A DNA stretch of 64,000 nucleotides from Anaerolineales bacterium (lineage in GTDB: Bacteria > Chloroflexota > Anaerolineae > Anaerolineales > UBA11579), in assembly GCA_026129255.1 (NCBI GenBank), contig JAHCIJ010000002.1:251799-315798 (forward strand), read 5' to 3'. The notes below the pieces were generated by a model that saw only the letters and a program-made list of their open reading frames with translations, searched no databases and had not been told where the DNA came from. Each line of letters begins with the position of its first letter. Position 1 is the stretch's first letter. A program made the position numbers and the translations under genes. Below are positions 35,111 through 42,937 of this stretch, piece after piece.

Positions 35111-35977
35111 CTAGTTGAGATAACCAAGCCTCTGGAGAATGGCGCCAAAGCGCTTATTGAGCTCGGAAATTGTTTCCGGCTTAAGTTTGCGCAGGTGGTC
35201 CCCTGGGGTTACCTGGCGCTTTTGTGAGAACTTGTCCTCACTCTCCACGCTGAAGTTGGCCTGCTGGCGGATCGCATCCAGCACCTCGGGATGTTTGTCC
35301 AATCCAAGATGCGTACTGACCGAGTGCAGCCAACTGTCAAAGTTGAGCACCATATCTTCATATTTAACGAAGAGCACATTGGGCTTGCCGATCAGGCCAC
35401 TCAAGTATTGTTCAAAGATCGTTAGGTATTCCTTCGCTCCGTTGAGCACATAGCTATCAATATCTTGCTGTAGTGCTTCTTGTCTGCGGCGAATAAGCTT
35501 CTCGCTCACAATGGCGTGGCTGTAAGCGGTGGAGAAATACAGGGAAGTCAGGAGATCGCGCGGGTCACGCAGTTGTAAGAGCACCTTGTAGCTTTCCATG
35601 TTGGGAATATTGCGCAAGGTGCCGATGGGGCCATAGTAAAAGCCGCGTGGCTGGAAAGCGGTATGGATTGCGTCCTGGAACGGATTTTTGTGGGACTTTA
35701 CTTTGAAGGATGTGACGTAGCCATCATAGTCAGCATGTACAAGACCATGGGCATCGGCCATTTGGGCCAGCACCTCAGACACATAGCGAGAGGCGCACTT
35801 TTGAGTAGTGAAGAACAGCACGCTGGCCTGCTGACTAGCCGCCGGTTTGGTGCTGGTGGCCAGTTTGCGTTCCGTTGAAAAGGCTAGATACAGGCGCGGG
35901 CGCCGTACAAGATAAAAATACAGTTTTGGGAACTTGGTTCTGGCAAATGCTTCCAGCTTACGCAGCAGGCTACGCAT
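35111..35977 (-). CDS. Sulfotransferase-family protein
   Basis: 288 aa. The N-terminal VLFFTTQKCASRYVSEVL resembles the PAPS 5'-phosphosulfate loop, with Lys and Ser/Arg placed as in the KxGTTW-type loop. LLQLRDPRDLLTSLYFS is the 3'-phosphate binding Arg/Ser motif, and NVLFVKYEDMVLNFDSWLHS is a typical mid-domain helix. Sulfotransferases move sulfate from PAPS to carbohydrates, proteins or small molecules. No substrate clue is given by the neighbours. It lies between the com locus and the ribosomal-maintenance block, facing away from both promoters. Confidence 0.75.
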   Translation of the reverse strand: MRSLLRKLEAFARTKFPKLYFYLVRRPRLYLAFSTERKLATSTKPAASQQASVLFFTTQKCASRYVSEVLAQMADAHGLVHADYDGYVTSFKVKSHKNPFQDAIHTAFQPRGFYYGPIGTLRNIPNMESYKVLLQLRDPRDLLTSLYFSTAYSHAIVSEKLIRRRQEALQQDIDSYVLNGAKEYLTIFEQYLSGLIGKPNVLFVKYEDMVLNFDSWLHSVSTHLGLDKHPEVLDAIRQQANFSVESEDKFSQKRQVTPGDHLRKLKPETISELNKRFGAILQRLGYLN

Positions 35978-35981
35978 GGGG

Positions 35982-36725
35982 CTAGCGCGGGATGATGACG
36001 ACTTTGCGGCGCGGCTCCTCGCCGATGCTCTCAGTGGTCACTTCTTCGCTCTCGCGCAGCTCCAGGTGGATGATGCGGCGCTCCGAGGCAGACATGGGCT
36101 CCAGAGTCTGGCGGCGGCCCGAGGTCACGGCCTGCTTGGCCATCTTCTGGGCCAGCTTGCGCAGGTTCTCATCGCGGCGCTGGCGGTAGCCGGCCACATC
36201 GATGATGATGTGCGCGGCGCGGCCCAACTCCTTGCCCACGATCAGGCGGGCGATCAGTTGCAGCGCAGACAGGGTCTCCGCCTGGCGGCCGATGAGGACG
36301 CCCAGATCGTCTCCCTGAACATCCACCAATACCGGCGCAGCCTGCTCCGGGTCATCCGGCTCGCCCAGGCTCACGCTGACATCGGCATTCACACTCATGT
36401 GCTCCAACAGGGTGAGCAGGGTGGCACGCGTGATGGCTATCGCATTCTCGGCTTCTTCCGCCGTGAAGGGGGCGTTAGATGCAGCCAGGCTGCTGGGGCG
36501 CAGGCGCGGTGCGCCCGCGCTGGCCGCGGCGGGCTTGGCCAGCCCTTCTTTCACGATCAGGCGCACGCGCGCTTGGCGGCCGCCCAGGCCCAAAAAGCCT
36601 GTGCCGCCTTCATCCAAGACTTCAACGTCTACCTGGGTGTCTTCCAACCCCAACTCCACCAGGCCTTTTTCAATGGCCTCGTGAACCGTGGGGGCAATGA
36701 TCTCAAGATTTGTGCGATGTTCCAT
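35982..36725 (-). CDS. khpB: RNA-binding protein KhpB (Jag/EloR)
   Basis: 247 aa. Jag_N domain (EIIAPTVHEAIEKGLVELG with the GFLGLGGRQARV end), a linker, a KH domain (GDDLGVLIGRQAETLSALQ) and a C-terminal R3H motif (RKLAQKMAKQAVTSGR followed by MSASERRIIHLEL). It binds RNA and affects cell elongation in Gram-positive bacteria. It is last in the rpmH-rnpA-yidD-yidC-jag block, 23 bp after yidC, the usual place. Confidence 0.93.
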   Translation of the reverse strand: MEHRTNLEIIAPTVHEAIEKGLVELGLEDTQVDVEVLDEGGTGFLGLGGRQARVRLIVKEGLAKPAAASAGAPRLRPSSLAASNAPFTAEEAENAIAITRATLLTLLEHMSVNADVSVSLGEPDDPEQAAPVLVDVQGDDLGVLIGRQAETLSALQLIARLIVGKELGRAAHIIIDVAGYRQRRDENLRKLAQKMAKQAVTSGRRQTLEPMSASERRIIHLELRESEEVTTESIGEEPRRKVVIIPR

Positions 36726-36748
36726 CGGTTACCTACCCAAATTCTACT

Positions 36749-37501
36749 TTACTTACTGGCGACCACAGCAGCGGCAGGGCGGCGGCGCATCAGCCAGGCC
36801 TGAGCAATGCCGAACAAGTTGCTCACCACATAGTAGATCGAAAGACCGGAGGGGAACACAATGGAGATGTAACCCATCATCAGCGGCATGGTCAGGCTCA
36901 TCGAGCGGGCCATCTGTGCGCTCTGGTCGCTCGGGTCGGCAGACGCCGGTGTCATCATCTTGCTCTGCAGCCAAGTGGTCACCACCACGATCACCGTCAG
37001 GACCGGGATGGCGAAGGGCAGGAAGTCCACATGCAGGCGCTCAGGCTGCGAGAGGTCCATCCACAGGAAGCTGCTGTTCAGCGGCATCAGCTCGGCGGCG
37101 TTGGGCAGCGCGATGCCGCGTGCAAATTCCAACAGCGCCAGCGGCGTGGCCGCCAGCGAACGCTGGATCGACCAGTACATGGCGATGAGCAGCGGGAACT
37201 GGATCAACGAAGGCAAGCAGGAGCTGAACGGGCTGATGCCCTTCTCCTGATAGAACTTCATCTGCTCCTGCGCCAACTTCTCACGGTTGTCCTTGTACTT
37301 GGTCTGGATCTGCTTCCAACGCGGGTCGCTCTGCAACTCCTGCGTCATGCGGGCGCTCTTGAGCTGCGAGACCGAGAGCGGGTAGGTGACCAGCTTGATC
37401 AGCACCGTGAAGGCAATGATCGCCAGGCCAAAGTTTTGGCCGAGGATGTCATAGAGAAAGACGAGAATGTTGGTAAACGGGACAATAATGATGTCTAACA
37501 T
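36749..37501 (-). CDS. yidC: Membrane protein insertase YidC/Oxa1
   Basis: 250 aa, the short form without the large periplasmic domain of proteobacterial YidC. Five membrane segments: near the N terminus (ILVFLYDILGQNFGLAIIAF), the hairpin region QIQTKYKDNREKLAQEQM facing the cytoplasm, FSSCLPSLIQFPLLIAMYW, FAIPVLTVIVVVTTWLQSKM and a C-terminal pair. The conserved Arg/Lys groove residues lie in LVTYPLSVSQLKSARM. It inserts membrane proteins alone or with SecYEG. Confidence 0.95.
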   Translation of the reverse strand: MLDIIIVPFTNILVFLYDILGQNFGLAIIAFTVLIKLVTYPLSVSQLKSARMTQELQSDPRWKQIQTKYKDNREKLAQEQMKFYQEKGISPFSSCLPSLIQFPLLIAMYWSIQRSLAATPLALLEFARGIALPNAAELMPLNSSFLWMDLSQPERLHVDFLPFAIPVLTVIVVVTTWLQSKMMTPASADPSDQSAQMARSMSLTMPLMMGYISIVFPSGLSIYYVVSNLFGIAQAWLMRRRPAAAVVASK

Positions 37502-37513
37502 AGCTGTCCTTTG

Positions 37514-38569
37514 TTACTGCTGCGGGAATTGCCACACTCGTGTGCCGCTTGTATTCACGGCCACCAGGGTGGTGGTGTTGTTGTGTTGGCCGATCAAGAT
37601 CAGATCACCGGCAGCCACCGCCGAGCCGTACAGCTCGGTGCCAAAGTCCTGGTTCCACACGATGCCGCCATCCGGGCGGATGGAAAGCACGCGGCCAGCC
37701 TCATTGATGACGTAGATGTGGCCGTCCAGAGTCAGCGGTGTACCGGTGATGGAGCCGCCCGTGTCCAGGCGCCAGTTTTCGGCGCCGTTGGCGGGGTTCA
37801 GCGAGTACAAAATGCCGTTCAGGTCGCCCACCAGCAACTGGCCGTCATATAGTGCGGGCGTGCCCCACACCCAGCCATCGGTGGTTACGCGCCATAGCAC
37901 GTTGCCGCCAGCGGCATCCAGCGCCAGCACTTCGCTGTTGAAGGTGCCAACGTACAGCGTGCCTTCGTCCAGCAGCGGGCCGGACACCAGCGTGCCGCCC
38001 GTGTCGGCAGCCCAGACCTGGTCACCGCTGGCCGCGTCCACCGCGTACAGGAAGTGATTGAGTGAGCTCACATACACGGTGCCGTCACCCAGGGCAGGGG
38101 TGCCCCATTGCGGATGAGTGGTGGTGAAAGTCCACAGCAGGTTGCCGCTCAGATCGAGCGCGTAGAGGTGATGGTCGGCATTGGCCGCATAGATGCGCTC
38201 GCCATCCACCAGCGGGCTGGCGATGAACTTGCTTTCTGCGGCCGCGAAGGACCAGGTTTGCTGTCCGTTGGCAGGGTTGAGCGCATAAAGGGTATTGTCA
38301 TACCCGCTCAGGTATAGCTGGCTGCCCGCCAATACAGGGTCAGCGAAGACCGAGAAATTCCTATCATTTTCGGTGGGGAACTCCCAAACCGGCGTGCCGC
38401 TCTGGCTGTTGAGCGCGGTCACCTTGTTCTGGTAGGCCAGGTAGACGCGGCCATCGGCTTCATCCACGGCGATGCCCGGCCAGGAGAGCGCCGGGACGGC
38501 GCCACAGGCGGTCAGCGCCAGGCTGAGCAAGCCCAGCAATGCAAGTTTAAGTACGGTATTTTTCTTCAT
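37514..38569 (-). CDS. PQQ-type propeller lipoprotein (BamB-like repeats)
   Basis: 351 aa. Lipobox LLSLALTAC, then about seven to eight pyrrolo-quinoline-quinone-like repeats such as LYLSGYDNTLYALNPANGQQTW, IYAANADHHLYALDLSGNLLW, VYVSSLNHFLYAVDAASGDQVW and LLVGDLNGILYSLNPANGAENW. PQQ-cofactor residues are not evident, so it is a structural propeller. It lies between yidD and yidC with 11-12 bp on each side, in the same direction, inside a gene block that is otherwise conserved across bacteria. This suggests a role linked to membrane-protein insertion or surveillance, an inference only. Confidence 0.88.
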   Translation of the reverse strand: MKKNTVLKLALLGLLSLALTACGAVPALSWPGIAVDEADGRVYLAYQNKVTALNSQSGTPVWEFPTENDRNFSVFADPVLAGSQLYLSGYDNTLYALNPANGQQTWSFAAAESKFIASPLVDGERIYAANADHHLYALDLSGNLLWTFTTTHPQWGTPALGDGTVYVSSLNHFLYAVDAASGDQVWAADTGGTLVSGPLLDEGTLYVGTFNSEVLALDAAGGNVLWRVTTDGWVWGTPALYDGQLLVGDLNGILYSLNPANGAENWRLDTGGSITGTPLTLDGHIYVINEAGRVLSIRPDGGIVWNQDFGTELYGSAVAAGDLILIGQHNNTTTLVAVNTSGTRVWQFPQQ

Positions 38570-38580
38570 GCCTCTTCCAA

Positions 38581-38886
38581 TTATGGCACCGGGTCAAACC
38601 CGGTGGATTTATTGAATGGGTTGCAGCGCAGCACACGGTTGAAGCCCATGGCGCCGCCCTTGAGTGCGCCGTATTTATAGATGGCTTGGTAGGTGTAATG
38701 AGAGCAGGTGGGATAAAAGCGGCAGGTGTTTGCCGGCAGGGTGCGTGACCAGGTGTGCTGGTAGATGCGGATCGGGATCAGCAGCAGAAAGCGCGGCAGG
38801 TTAGCCAGGGTGCGCGGCAAGTCTCGCAGCGCGGGGTCTGGCTGCTCATGGATGTCTACATGGTCGTGGGTCAGGTCTGTAGTCAT
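38581..38886 (-). CDS. yidD: Membrane protein insertion efficiency factor YidD
   Basis: 101 aa. The conserved core LLLIPIRIYQHTWSRTLPAN, CRFYPTCSHYTYQAIYKYGA and LKGGAMGFNRVLRCNPF is complete, including the three Cys. It helps YidC-dependent insertion. It overlaps rnpA by 4 bp, as in many genomes. Confidence 0.95.
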   Translation of the reverse strand: MTTDLTHDHVDIHEQPDPALRDLPRTLANLPRFLLLIPIRIYQHTWSRTLPANTCRFYPTCSHYTYQAIYKYGALKGGAMGFNRVLRCNPFNKSTGFDPVP

Positions 38887-39215
38887 ATCAATTTCGCCCG
38901 TTGCAACTGGCGCTCCAGAACACTTTGCACCTCCTGGCTGCTGGCTGCCAGCAGGCCAGCCCGGGCGATGAGCACCAGGTCATGCCCTGGGGGGATGCGC
39001 TCCAGCAGCGGCAGCATGGCCGCCCGCAGCAAGCGCTTGGCGCGGTTGCGTTGCACCGCGCCGCCTACGCTGCGCCCGGCGGCTACCCCCACGCGCACCT
39101 TGTCGATGTCATTTGCTAGTACTACAAGCACAACAAACGGGTGCGGGTAGGACTTTCCCAGTCGCCGCACCCGTTTGAAATCGGCTGGTCTGCTGAGGCG
39201 AAATCCTCGCTTCAC
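38883..39215 (-). CDS. rnpA: Ribonuclease P protein component
   Basis: 110 aa with a GTG start. N-terminal RLSRPADFKRVRRLGKSY, the RNR motif in SVGGAVQRNRAKRLLRAAM and the GHDLVLIARAG strand mark RnpA, the protein subunit that helps RNase P RNA cut tRNA 5' leaders. It follows rpmH by about 60 bp and overlaps yidD. Confidence 0.95.
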   Translation of the reverse strand: MKRGFRLSRPADFKRVRRLGKSYPHPFVVLVVLANDIDKVRVGVAAGRSVGGAVQRNRAKRLLRAAMLPLLERIPPGHDLVLIARAGLLAASSQEVQSVLERQLQRAKLI

Positions 39216-39274
39216 CGATGCTCAAGGGCCATGCTTCGCCGTCAGGCGGTTGGAGTATAGACGCGGGTGGGCGC

Positions 39275-39451
39275 CTATGCGTTCCAGTTAACCTTTTTGA
39301 CGTGGTTATTGGCTTTCACCGTCAGCTTTTTGCGGCCCTTCAGACGGCGACGCTTCAATACATCCTGTCCCGAGGAGCTGGACATGCGCTTGCGGAAGCC
39401 ATGCACGCGCACGCGACGGCGCTTCTTGGGCTGGTAGGTTCTCTTAGGCAT
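39275..39451 (-). CDS. rpmH: 50S ribosomal protein L34
   Basis: 58 aa, translated directly from the minus strand: begins [19 protein letters not shown] and continues with [20 protein letters not shown] and KKLTV. This is the bacterial L34 consensus, slightly longer at the C terminus ([14 protein letters not shown]). AGGAAAG lies upstream of the ATG. It is the first gene of the block ending at khpB. A minus-strand TATAAT at 39496-39501 gives a promoter. Confidence 0.97.
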   Translation of the reverse strand: MPKRTYQPKKRRRVRVHGFRKRMSSSSGQDVLKRRRLKGRKKLTVKANNHVKKVNWNA

Positions 39452-39520
39452 CTTCTTTCCTTGCTATTTAATAAGTTCCAAACTAACGAGGCAAAATTAT
39501 ACCCGTACTTTCGTGCAAAG

Positions 39521-39548
39521 TTGCACAGGTTCCAATTTGCACTATAAT
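39521..39548 (+). promoter_or_regulatory. Promoter of the small membrane protein gene
   Basis: TTGCAC at 39521-39526, 16-bp spacer, TATAAT at 39543-39548. The -35 is one half of the inverted repeat GTGCAA-AG-TTGCAC (39513-39526), lying between this gene and divergent rpmH. Confidence 0.75.
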
Positions 39549-39576
39549 GCCCATACGCCAATTTCTGGAGGAATGC

Positions 39577-39852
39577 ATGTCTGTTGGAGAAAGCCACACA
39601 TCCAAGCACGATAGCGGCCTGGATACCATGGATGTCTTTGTGAGCCTGTTCGCCGCCGCCGTGATCGCCGGTGTCGTATGGTCGGTCGTATTTGGTGTGT
39701 TTGCTGGCGCAGCCTATGGGCTGGAGTACTTCCAGGTGGAGCTGCCCCAGCTGGCCGCGGATGGCCTGCGTATTGCTGGCAGCGTGCTGCCTTGGCTGGC
39801 TGCCATCCCGGCGGCCTGGTTCGGCTACCAGTACATCGTGCGCCTGCCGTAG
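39577..39852 (+). CDS. Small membrane protein, function unknown
   Basis: 91 aa. The ATG at 39577 has GGAGG 5 nt upstream; an upstream in-frame ATG at 39547 lies inside the -10 box and cannot be used from this promoter. A polar N terminus (SVGESHTSKHDSGLDTM) precedes two hydrophobic helices (VFVSLFAAAVIAGVVWSVVF and IAGSVLPWLAAIPAAWFGYQ). No family was recognised. A bidirectional terminator follows. Confidence 0.75.
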   Translation: MSVGESHTSKHDSGLDTMDVFVSLFAAAVIAGVVWSVVFGVFAGAAYGLEYFQVELPQLAADGLRIAGSVLPWLAAIPAAWFGYQYIVRLP

Positions 39853-39873
39853 GGCAGGTTGGTTCAAAACGTC

Positions 39874-39905
39874 AAAAAAGCTCGGGCAATCACCCGAGCT
39901 TTTCG
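39874..39905. terminator. Bidirectional terminator
   Basis: AAAAGCTCGGG, loop CAATCA, CCCGAGCTTTT, with A and T runs on either side. Serves the small membrane protein and the opposing 142-aa gene. Confidence 0.85.
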
Positions 39906-39910
39906 TTTAG

Positions 39911-40339
39911 CTACTCTTCGCCGTCTTCTGGGGCAATTTGGCCAGGCTGGATCACTTCCAGCACTTCGCCATGCAGGTTGATGCGCACTTTGAACCCGCT
40001 CATCCCCAGGTAGGTACGGCTGTCCAAAGGCAAGCCCTGGGCCAGCACCTGGTCAAATTGCTCATCGACATTCTTTAGCTGATTGAGAATGGCGGCCTGG
40101 GTGAAAATATCCTCCTGGCCCATCATCTGCGCGGCTTGCTTGCTCAGCTCTTCTTCATGCCCAGAGAGCATTTCGGCCATTTGGCGCAGCACCTGCCGGT
40201 CTACCTCCTCAGAGGAGACATGGCGCATAAACCCCTGGTCGTTGATTACATAGAAGGCTTCGGCGCCAACGTGAGTGGTGTTGACCGGCTGGTCGTATTC
40301 ATCTACCACCAGCCCATCAAACAATGCGTGTTTTGCCAT
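39911..40339 (-). CDS. Conserved-looking hypothetical protein, 142 aa
   Basis: No family recognised. Soluble and acidic. It begins with a beta-rich segment (LFDGLVVDEYDQPVNTTHVG, AFYVINDQGFMRHVSSEEVD), then a long helix with DRQVLRQMAEMLSGHEEELS, and ends in an acidic tail (PGQIAPEDGEE). A TAAGAT hexamer lies 5 nt before the ATG on the minus strand. The clean ORF, its own promoter and terminator and the GC pattern support a real gene. Confidence 0.65.
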   Translation of the reverse strand: MAKHALFDGLVVDEYDQPVNTTHVGAEAFYVINDQGFMRHVSSEEVDRQVLRQMAEMLSGHEEELSKQAAQMMGQEDIFTQAAILNQLKNVDEQFDQVLAQGLPLDSRTYLGMSGFKVRINLHGEVLEVIQPGQIAPEDGEE

Positions 40340-40412
40340 GCCCTATCTTACTCAATCGGCATGGCCTGGACTGTTAGCGATTTATAAAAAACCAGCTGTT
40401 TTTGGCCCTACG

Positions 40413-41435
40413 CTAGTAGTGCACCTGCACCACTGTGCCCACGCTGGCCCAGTTGAACATCCACTGGGCGTCTTCGGTGGTCATGTTCACGCAGCCGGCG
40501 CTCATCGGCGTGCCGAAGTTGTTGTGCCACCAGGTGCCGTGGATGCCATAGTCGCCATAGAAATACATGACCCAGGGAACGTCCCGAATGTAATAGCCCG
40601 GTCCAGACATGTCTTGCATGCGTACTTTGATCCAGACCTTGAAGGTGCCGGTGACCGTTGGGGAGCCTGGCCGCCCGCTGGAGATCACGAAGCTGCGTAC
40701 CAGCACGCTGCCTTCGTATGCCTCCAGAGTTTGGTCCGTGAGGTTGACGTTGATCCAGCGCTCGCTGGGGCCGACGCCGCGCGGCAGCTCCACAAAGTGC
40801 TTCTCTAGGTTGCTGGTATCTGCGCCCATGGTGGCCGTAGGCGTAGCGCTGGGGGTGAAGGTAGGCGTAGAGGTCAGCGTCGCCGTGGGCGATGCGGTGT
40901 GTGTGGGCGTGTAGGTGGCCGTCGGTGTGTTGCTGGCTGTGGGCGTAGCGGTTTCGGTCGGTGTGGCCGTGGCCAGCAGGCTGTCCAGGCTGTTGGCGGC
41001 GGCCGCGCTCACGAAGCGCAGACCGTCATCTACACCGGGTGGGCGCAGCCAAGCAAACAGGGCAAAGGCCACGGTGAGTGCAGCCAGCGCCATCAGCGCT
41101 AGGCTGGCCCAGCGTGGCGTGGCGGCCTCAACTGCCGCACTGCTTGCGGCTTGGGGCGCGTCTGGGAGTTCTTGCGCCGCGCGCGGCGCCGAGCGCATCG
41201 CCAAGCGCATCGCTTGGCGCGCCCGCGTGGAACGTGGGTTGATGCGCAAGGCTTCTTTTAAATAAGCCAGGCTGGCGGTTGGGGCGGCCATGGCCGCCAG
41301 CAGCAGCCAGGGCTCCTCTTGCTGCGGCGCCAGCTTGGCGGCCTGGCGCGCCAAACGGCGCGCCTCGGGCTTGCGCCCAGCCGCCAGGGCGGCGCGTGCG
41401 TCTACGCATAGTGTGTGCCAGGTCGCGGTCGCCAT
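40413..41435 (-). CDS. L,D-transpeptidase (YkuD family), membrane anchored
   Basis: 340 aa from the ATG at 41435, 1 nt after the amidase stop. An N-terminal helical repeat (RKPEARRLARQAAKLAPQQE, TPR-like) comes before one membrane span (LALMALAALTVAFALFAWL), a long Thr/Pro stalk, and a C-terminal YkuD domain with FVISSGRPGSPTVTGTFKV, IHGTWWHNNFGTPMSAGC and the catalytic Cys in SAGCVNMTTED. These enzymes make 3-3 cross-links in peptidoglycan or attach proteins to it. The stalk places the enzyme away from the membrane. Linked with the amidase gene in an operon. Confidence 0.9.
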   Translation of the reverse strand: MATATWHTLCVDARAALAAGRKPEARRLARQAAKLAPQQEEPWLLLAAMAAPTASLAYLKEALRINPRSTRARQAMRLAMRSAPRAAQELPDAPQAASSAAVEAATPRWASLALMALAALTVAFALFAWLRPPGVDDGLRFVSAAAANSLDSLLATATPTETATPTASNTPTATYTPTHTASPTATLTSTPTFTPSATPTATMGADTSNLEKHFVELPRGVGPSERWINVNLTDQTLEAYEGSVLVRSFVISSGRPGSPTVTGTFKVWIKVRMQDMSGPGYYIRDVPWVMYFYGDYGIHGTWWHNNFGTPMSAGCVNMTTEDAQWMFNWASVGTVVQVHY

Positions 41436-41436
41436 C

Positions 41437-42252
41437 TCAGTTGGTGCCCTCGGGTGTGGTGGCGCTTTCGTTATAGATGTAGCACAGCACGCCTTGAGCA
41501 ATGCCTTCGGCCACTTGGTCGGAGTTCTGCGTCAGCAGCTGGCGGTCGAGGTTCAGGAAACCCGTCTCGATAATGGCGGCGGTGGTGTTGTGGTTGATCT
41601 CGTTGAAGGTGTGATAGTTGCTCATATGCGCCGTAATGTTGCTAGGTTGGTAGCGTAGCCCTGTAGCGGCCTGGTAACGGTTGCTCAGACATGCCACCAG
41701 ACGTTGCGCCTTCTCCGGTGCGGAGCTTGCCAGTGACGAGGCCACCTTGAAGCCGGTGGCGTTGTCATCCACATACTCACAGGTATCCGCATGGATGGAT
41801 ACCAGCACCAAGGCGTTATAGCCCTCCAGCTTGTCGTCATACTCTTGCAGCAGGTCCACATCAAAGCCGGCGCGGGTCAGCTTCTCTTGCACACGGGTAG
41901 CCACGTCCAAGTTCACTTCCACTTCCGTCAGGCCGTCCGAGCACACAGCTCCCGAGTCGTTGCCCCAGTGGCCGGCCACAATACCGATGACCGGGCGCGG
42001 CCGCGGCGTAGGCGTGGGGAAGCTGTTGCTGGCGGCGGCATCGTTGTTGAGCTGGGCTGCGATCCACTCCGTCAGCCCGGCGGGCAGCAAGCCCAGCGGC
42101 GTGAAGGCGGTGAACATGGTGGCCAACACGGCGCTCACCGCCAGGATCGAGCTTAGCTGTCCAAACACGTTCATGCTGGCGCGGCGCGCCCGCGGGCGGC
42201 GCGGGCTGGGCTCGTTGTCTGGGCCTTCAGGTGGATGCTCGTCGTGCAGCAT
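41437..42252 (-). CDS. N-acetylmuramoyl-L-alanine amidase (Amidase_3)
   Basis: 271 aa. One N-terminal membrane span (LSSILAVSAVLATMFTAFTP), a PTPTPRPRP linker, then the zinc amidase domain: His in IGIVAGHWG, Glu in GLTEVEVN, His in LVSIHADTC and the catalytic Glu in AAIIETGFLN. It cuts the bond between muramic acid and the stem peptide. The start at 42252 is chosen because a minus-strand CATAAT (42260-42265) ends 7 nt before it; an upstream ATG at 42291 would precede that -10. Confidence 0.9.
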   Translation of the reverse strand: MLHDEHPPEGPDNEPSPRRPRARRASMNVFGQLSSILAVSAVLATMFTAFTPLGLLPAGLTEWIAAQLNNDAAASNSFPTPTPRPRPVIGIVAGHWGNDSGAVCSDGLTEVEVNLDVATRVQEKLTRAGFDVDLLQEYDDKLEGYNALVLVSIHADTCEYVDDNATGFKVASSLASSAPEKAQRLVACLSNRYQAATGLRYQPSNITAHMSNYHTFNEINHNTTAAIIETGFLNLDRQLLTQNSDQVAEGIAQGVLCYIYNESATTPEGTN

Positions 42253-42368
42253 AAGGAGAATTATGCTACCCCGAATCCGGCGCTGCACCAATAGGTTTTT
42301 GCGGTTGGCATGTGATTTGCAACTCAGCCCGCAGGGCAGCCGCCAGGGCGCGGGGTTACAATGCCTGC

Positions 42369-42893
42369 ATGCAACAACAGAGCCACCCGGGTGCGATCTT
42401 GCGCCCCATGCCTGACCAACTGCGCGATGTGCTGCGCTTCTGGACCACGGGTGTCACCATCGTGTCTGCTACCCACCAGGGCATGCGCCACGGCATGACG
42501 GTGAACTCGTTCACCTCCCTCTCACTCGAGCCGCCGCTGGTGTCGATTTCCCTGGAGAAGGTTACGCGCACGCATGAGTTGGTGCGCCAGGCCGGGCGCT
42601 TCGGCGCCAGCATCCTGTCTGCCGGGCAGCGTGAACTCTCCGACCGTTTTGCGGGCCGCGAGAGCGAGCAGTCTGACCGTTTTGTGGATGTGAGCACCTT
42701 CACGCTGGAGACCGGCAGCCCCTTGCTGCACGAAGCGATTGCTTACTTTGATTGCCGCGTCGCCGTCACCCACGATGCCGGTACGCATACCATCTTCATC
42801 AGCGAGGTGCTGGCCGCTGGCACCCCCGGCAGCGATGAGTTACAGCCCCTGGTGTATTTCAATCGAGCCTATCGTAAACTCGGCGAAGATTGA
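42369..42893 (+). CDS. Flavin reductase-like FMN-binding protein
   Basis: 174 aa. The flavin_reduct fold shows FWTTGVTIVSATHQGMRHGM, VNSFTSLSLEPPLVSISLEK, FGASILSAGQRELSDRFAGR and a final YFNRAYRKLG. Such proteins reduce FMN or FAD with NAD(P)H, often for a partner monooxygenase; none is adjacent. The start at 42369 is chosen because TACAAT (42357-42362) ends 6 nt upstream; the frame is open 19 codons further 5'. Confidence 0.88.
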   Translation: MQQQSHPGAILRPMPDQLRDVLRFWTTGVTIVSATHQGMRHGMTVNSFTSLSLEPPLVSISLEKVTRTHELVRQAGRFGASILSAGQRELSDRFAGRESEQSDRFVDVSTFTLETGSPLLHEAIAYFDCRVAVTHDAGTHTIFISEVLAAGTPGSDELQPLVYFNRAYRKLGED

Positions 42894-42937
42894 ATTACCA
42901 GTTACCGATCTGAATCTCCAATCTCAAATCTCTATCC

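Noticed and set aside
39216..39576. Replication origin near rpmH
   Set aside because: No dnaA or dnaN gene and no cluster of TTATCCACA boxes is present; only a short promoter region lies upstream of rpmH.
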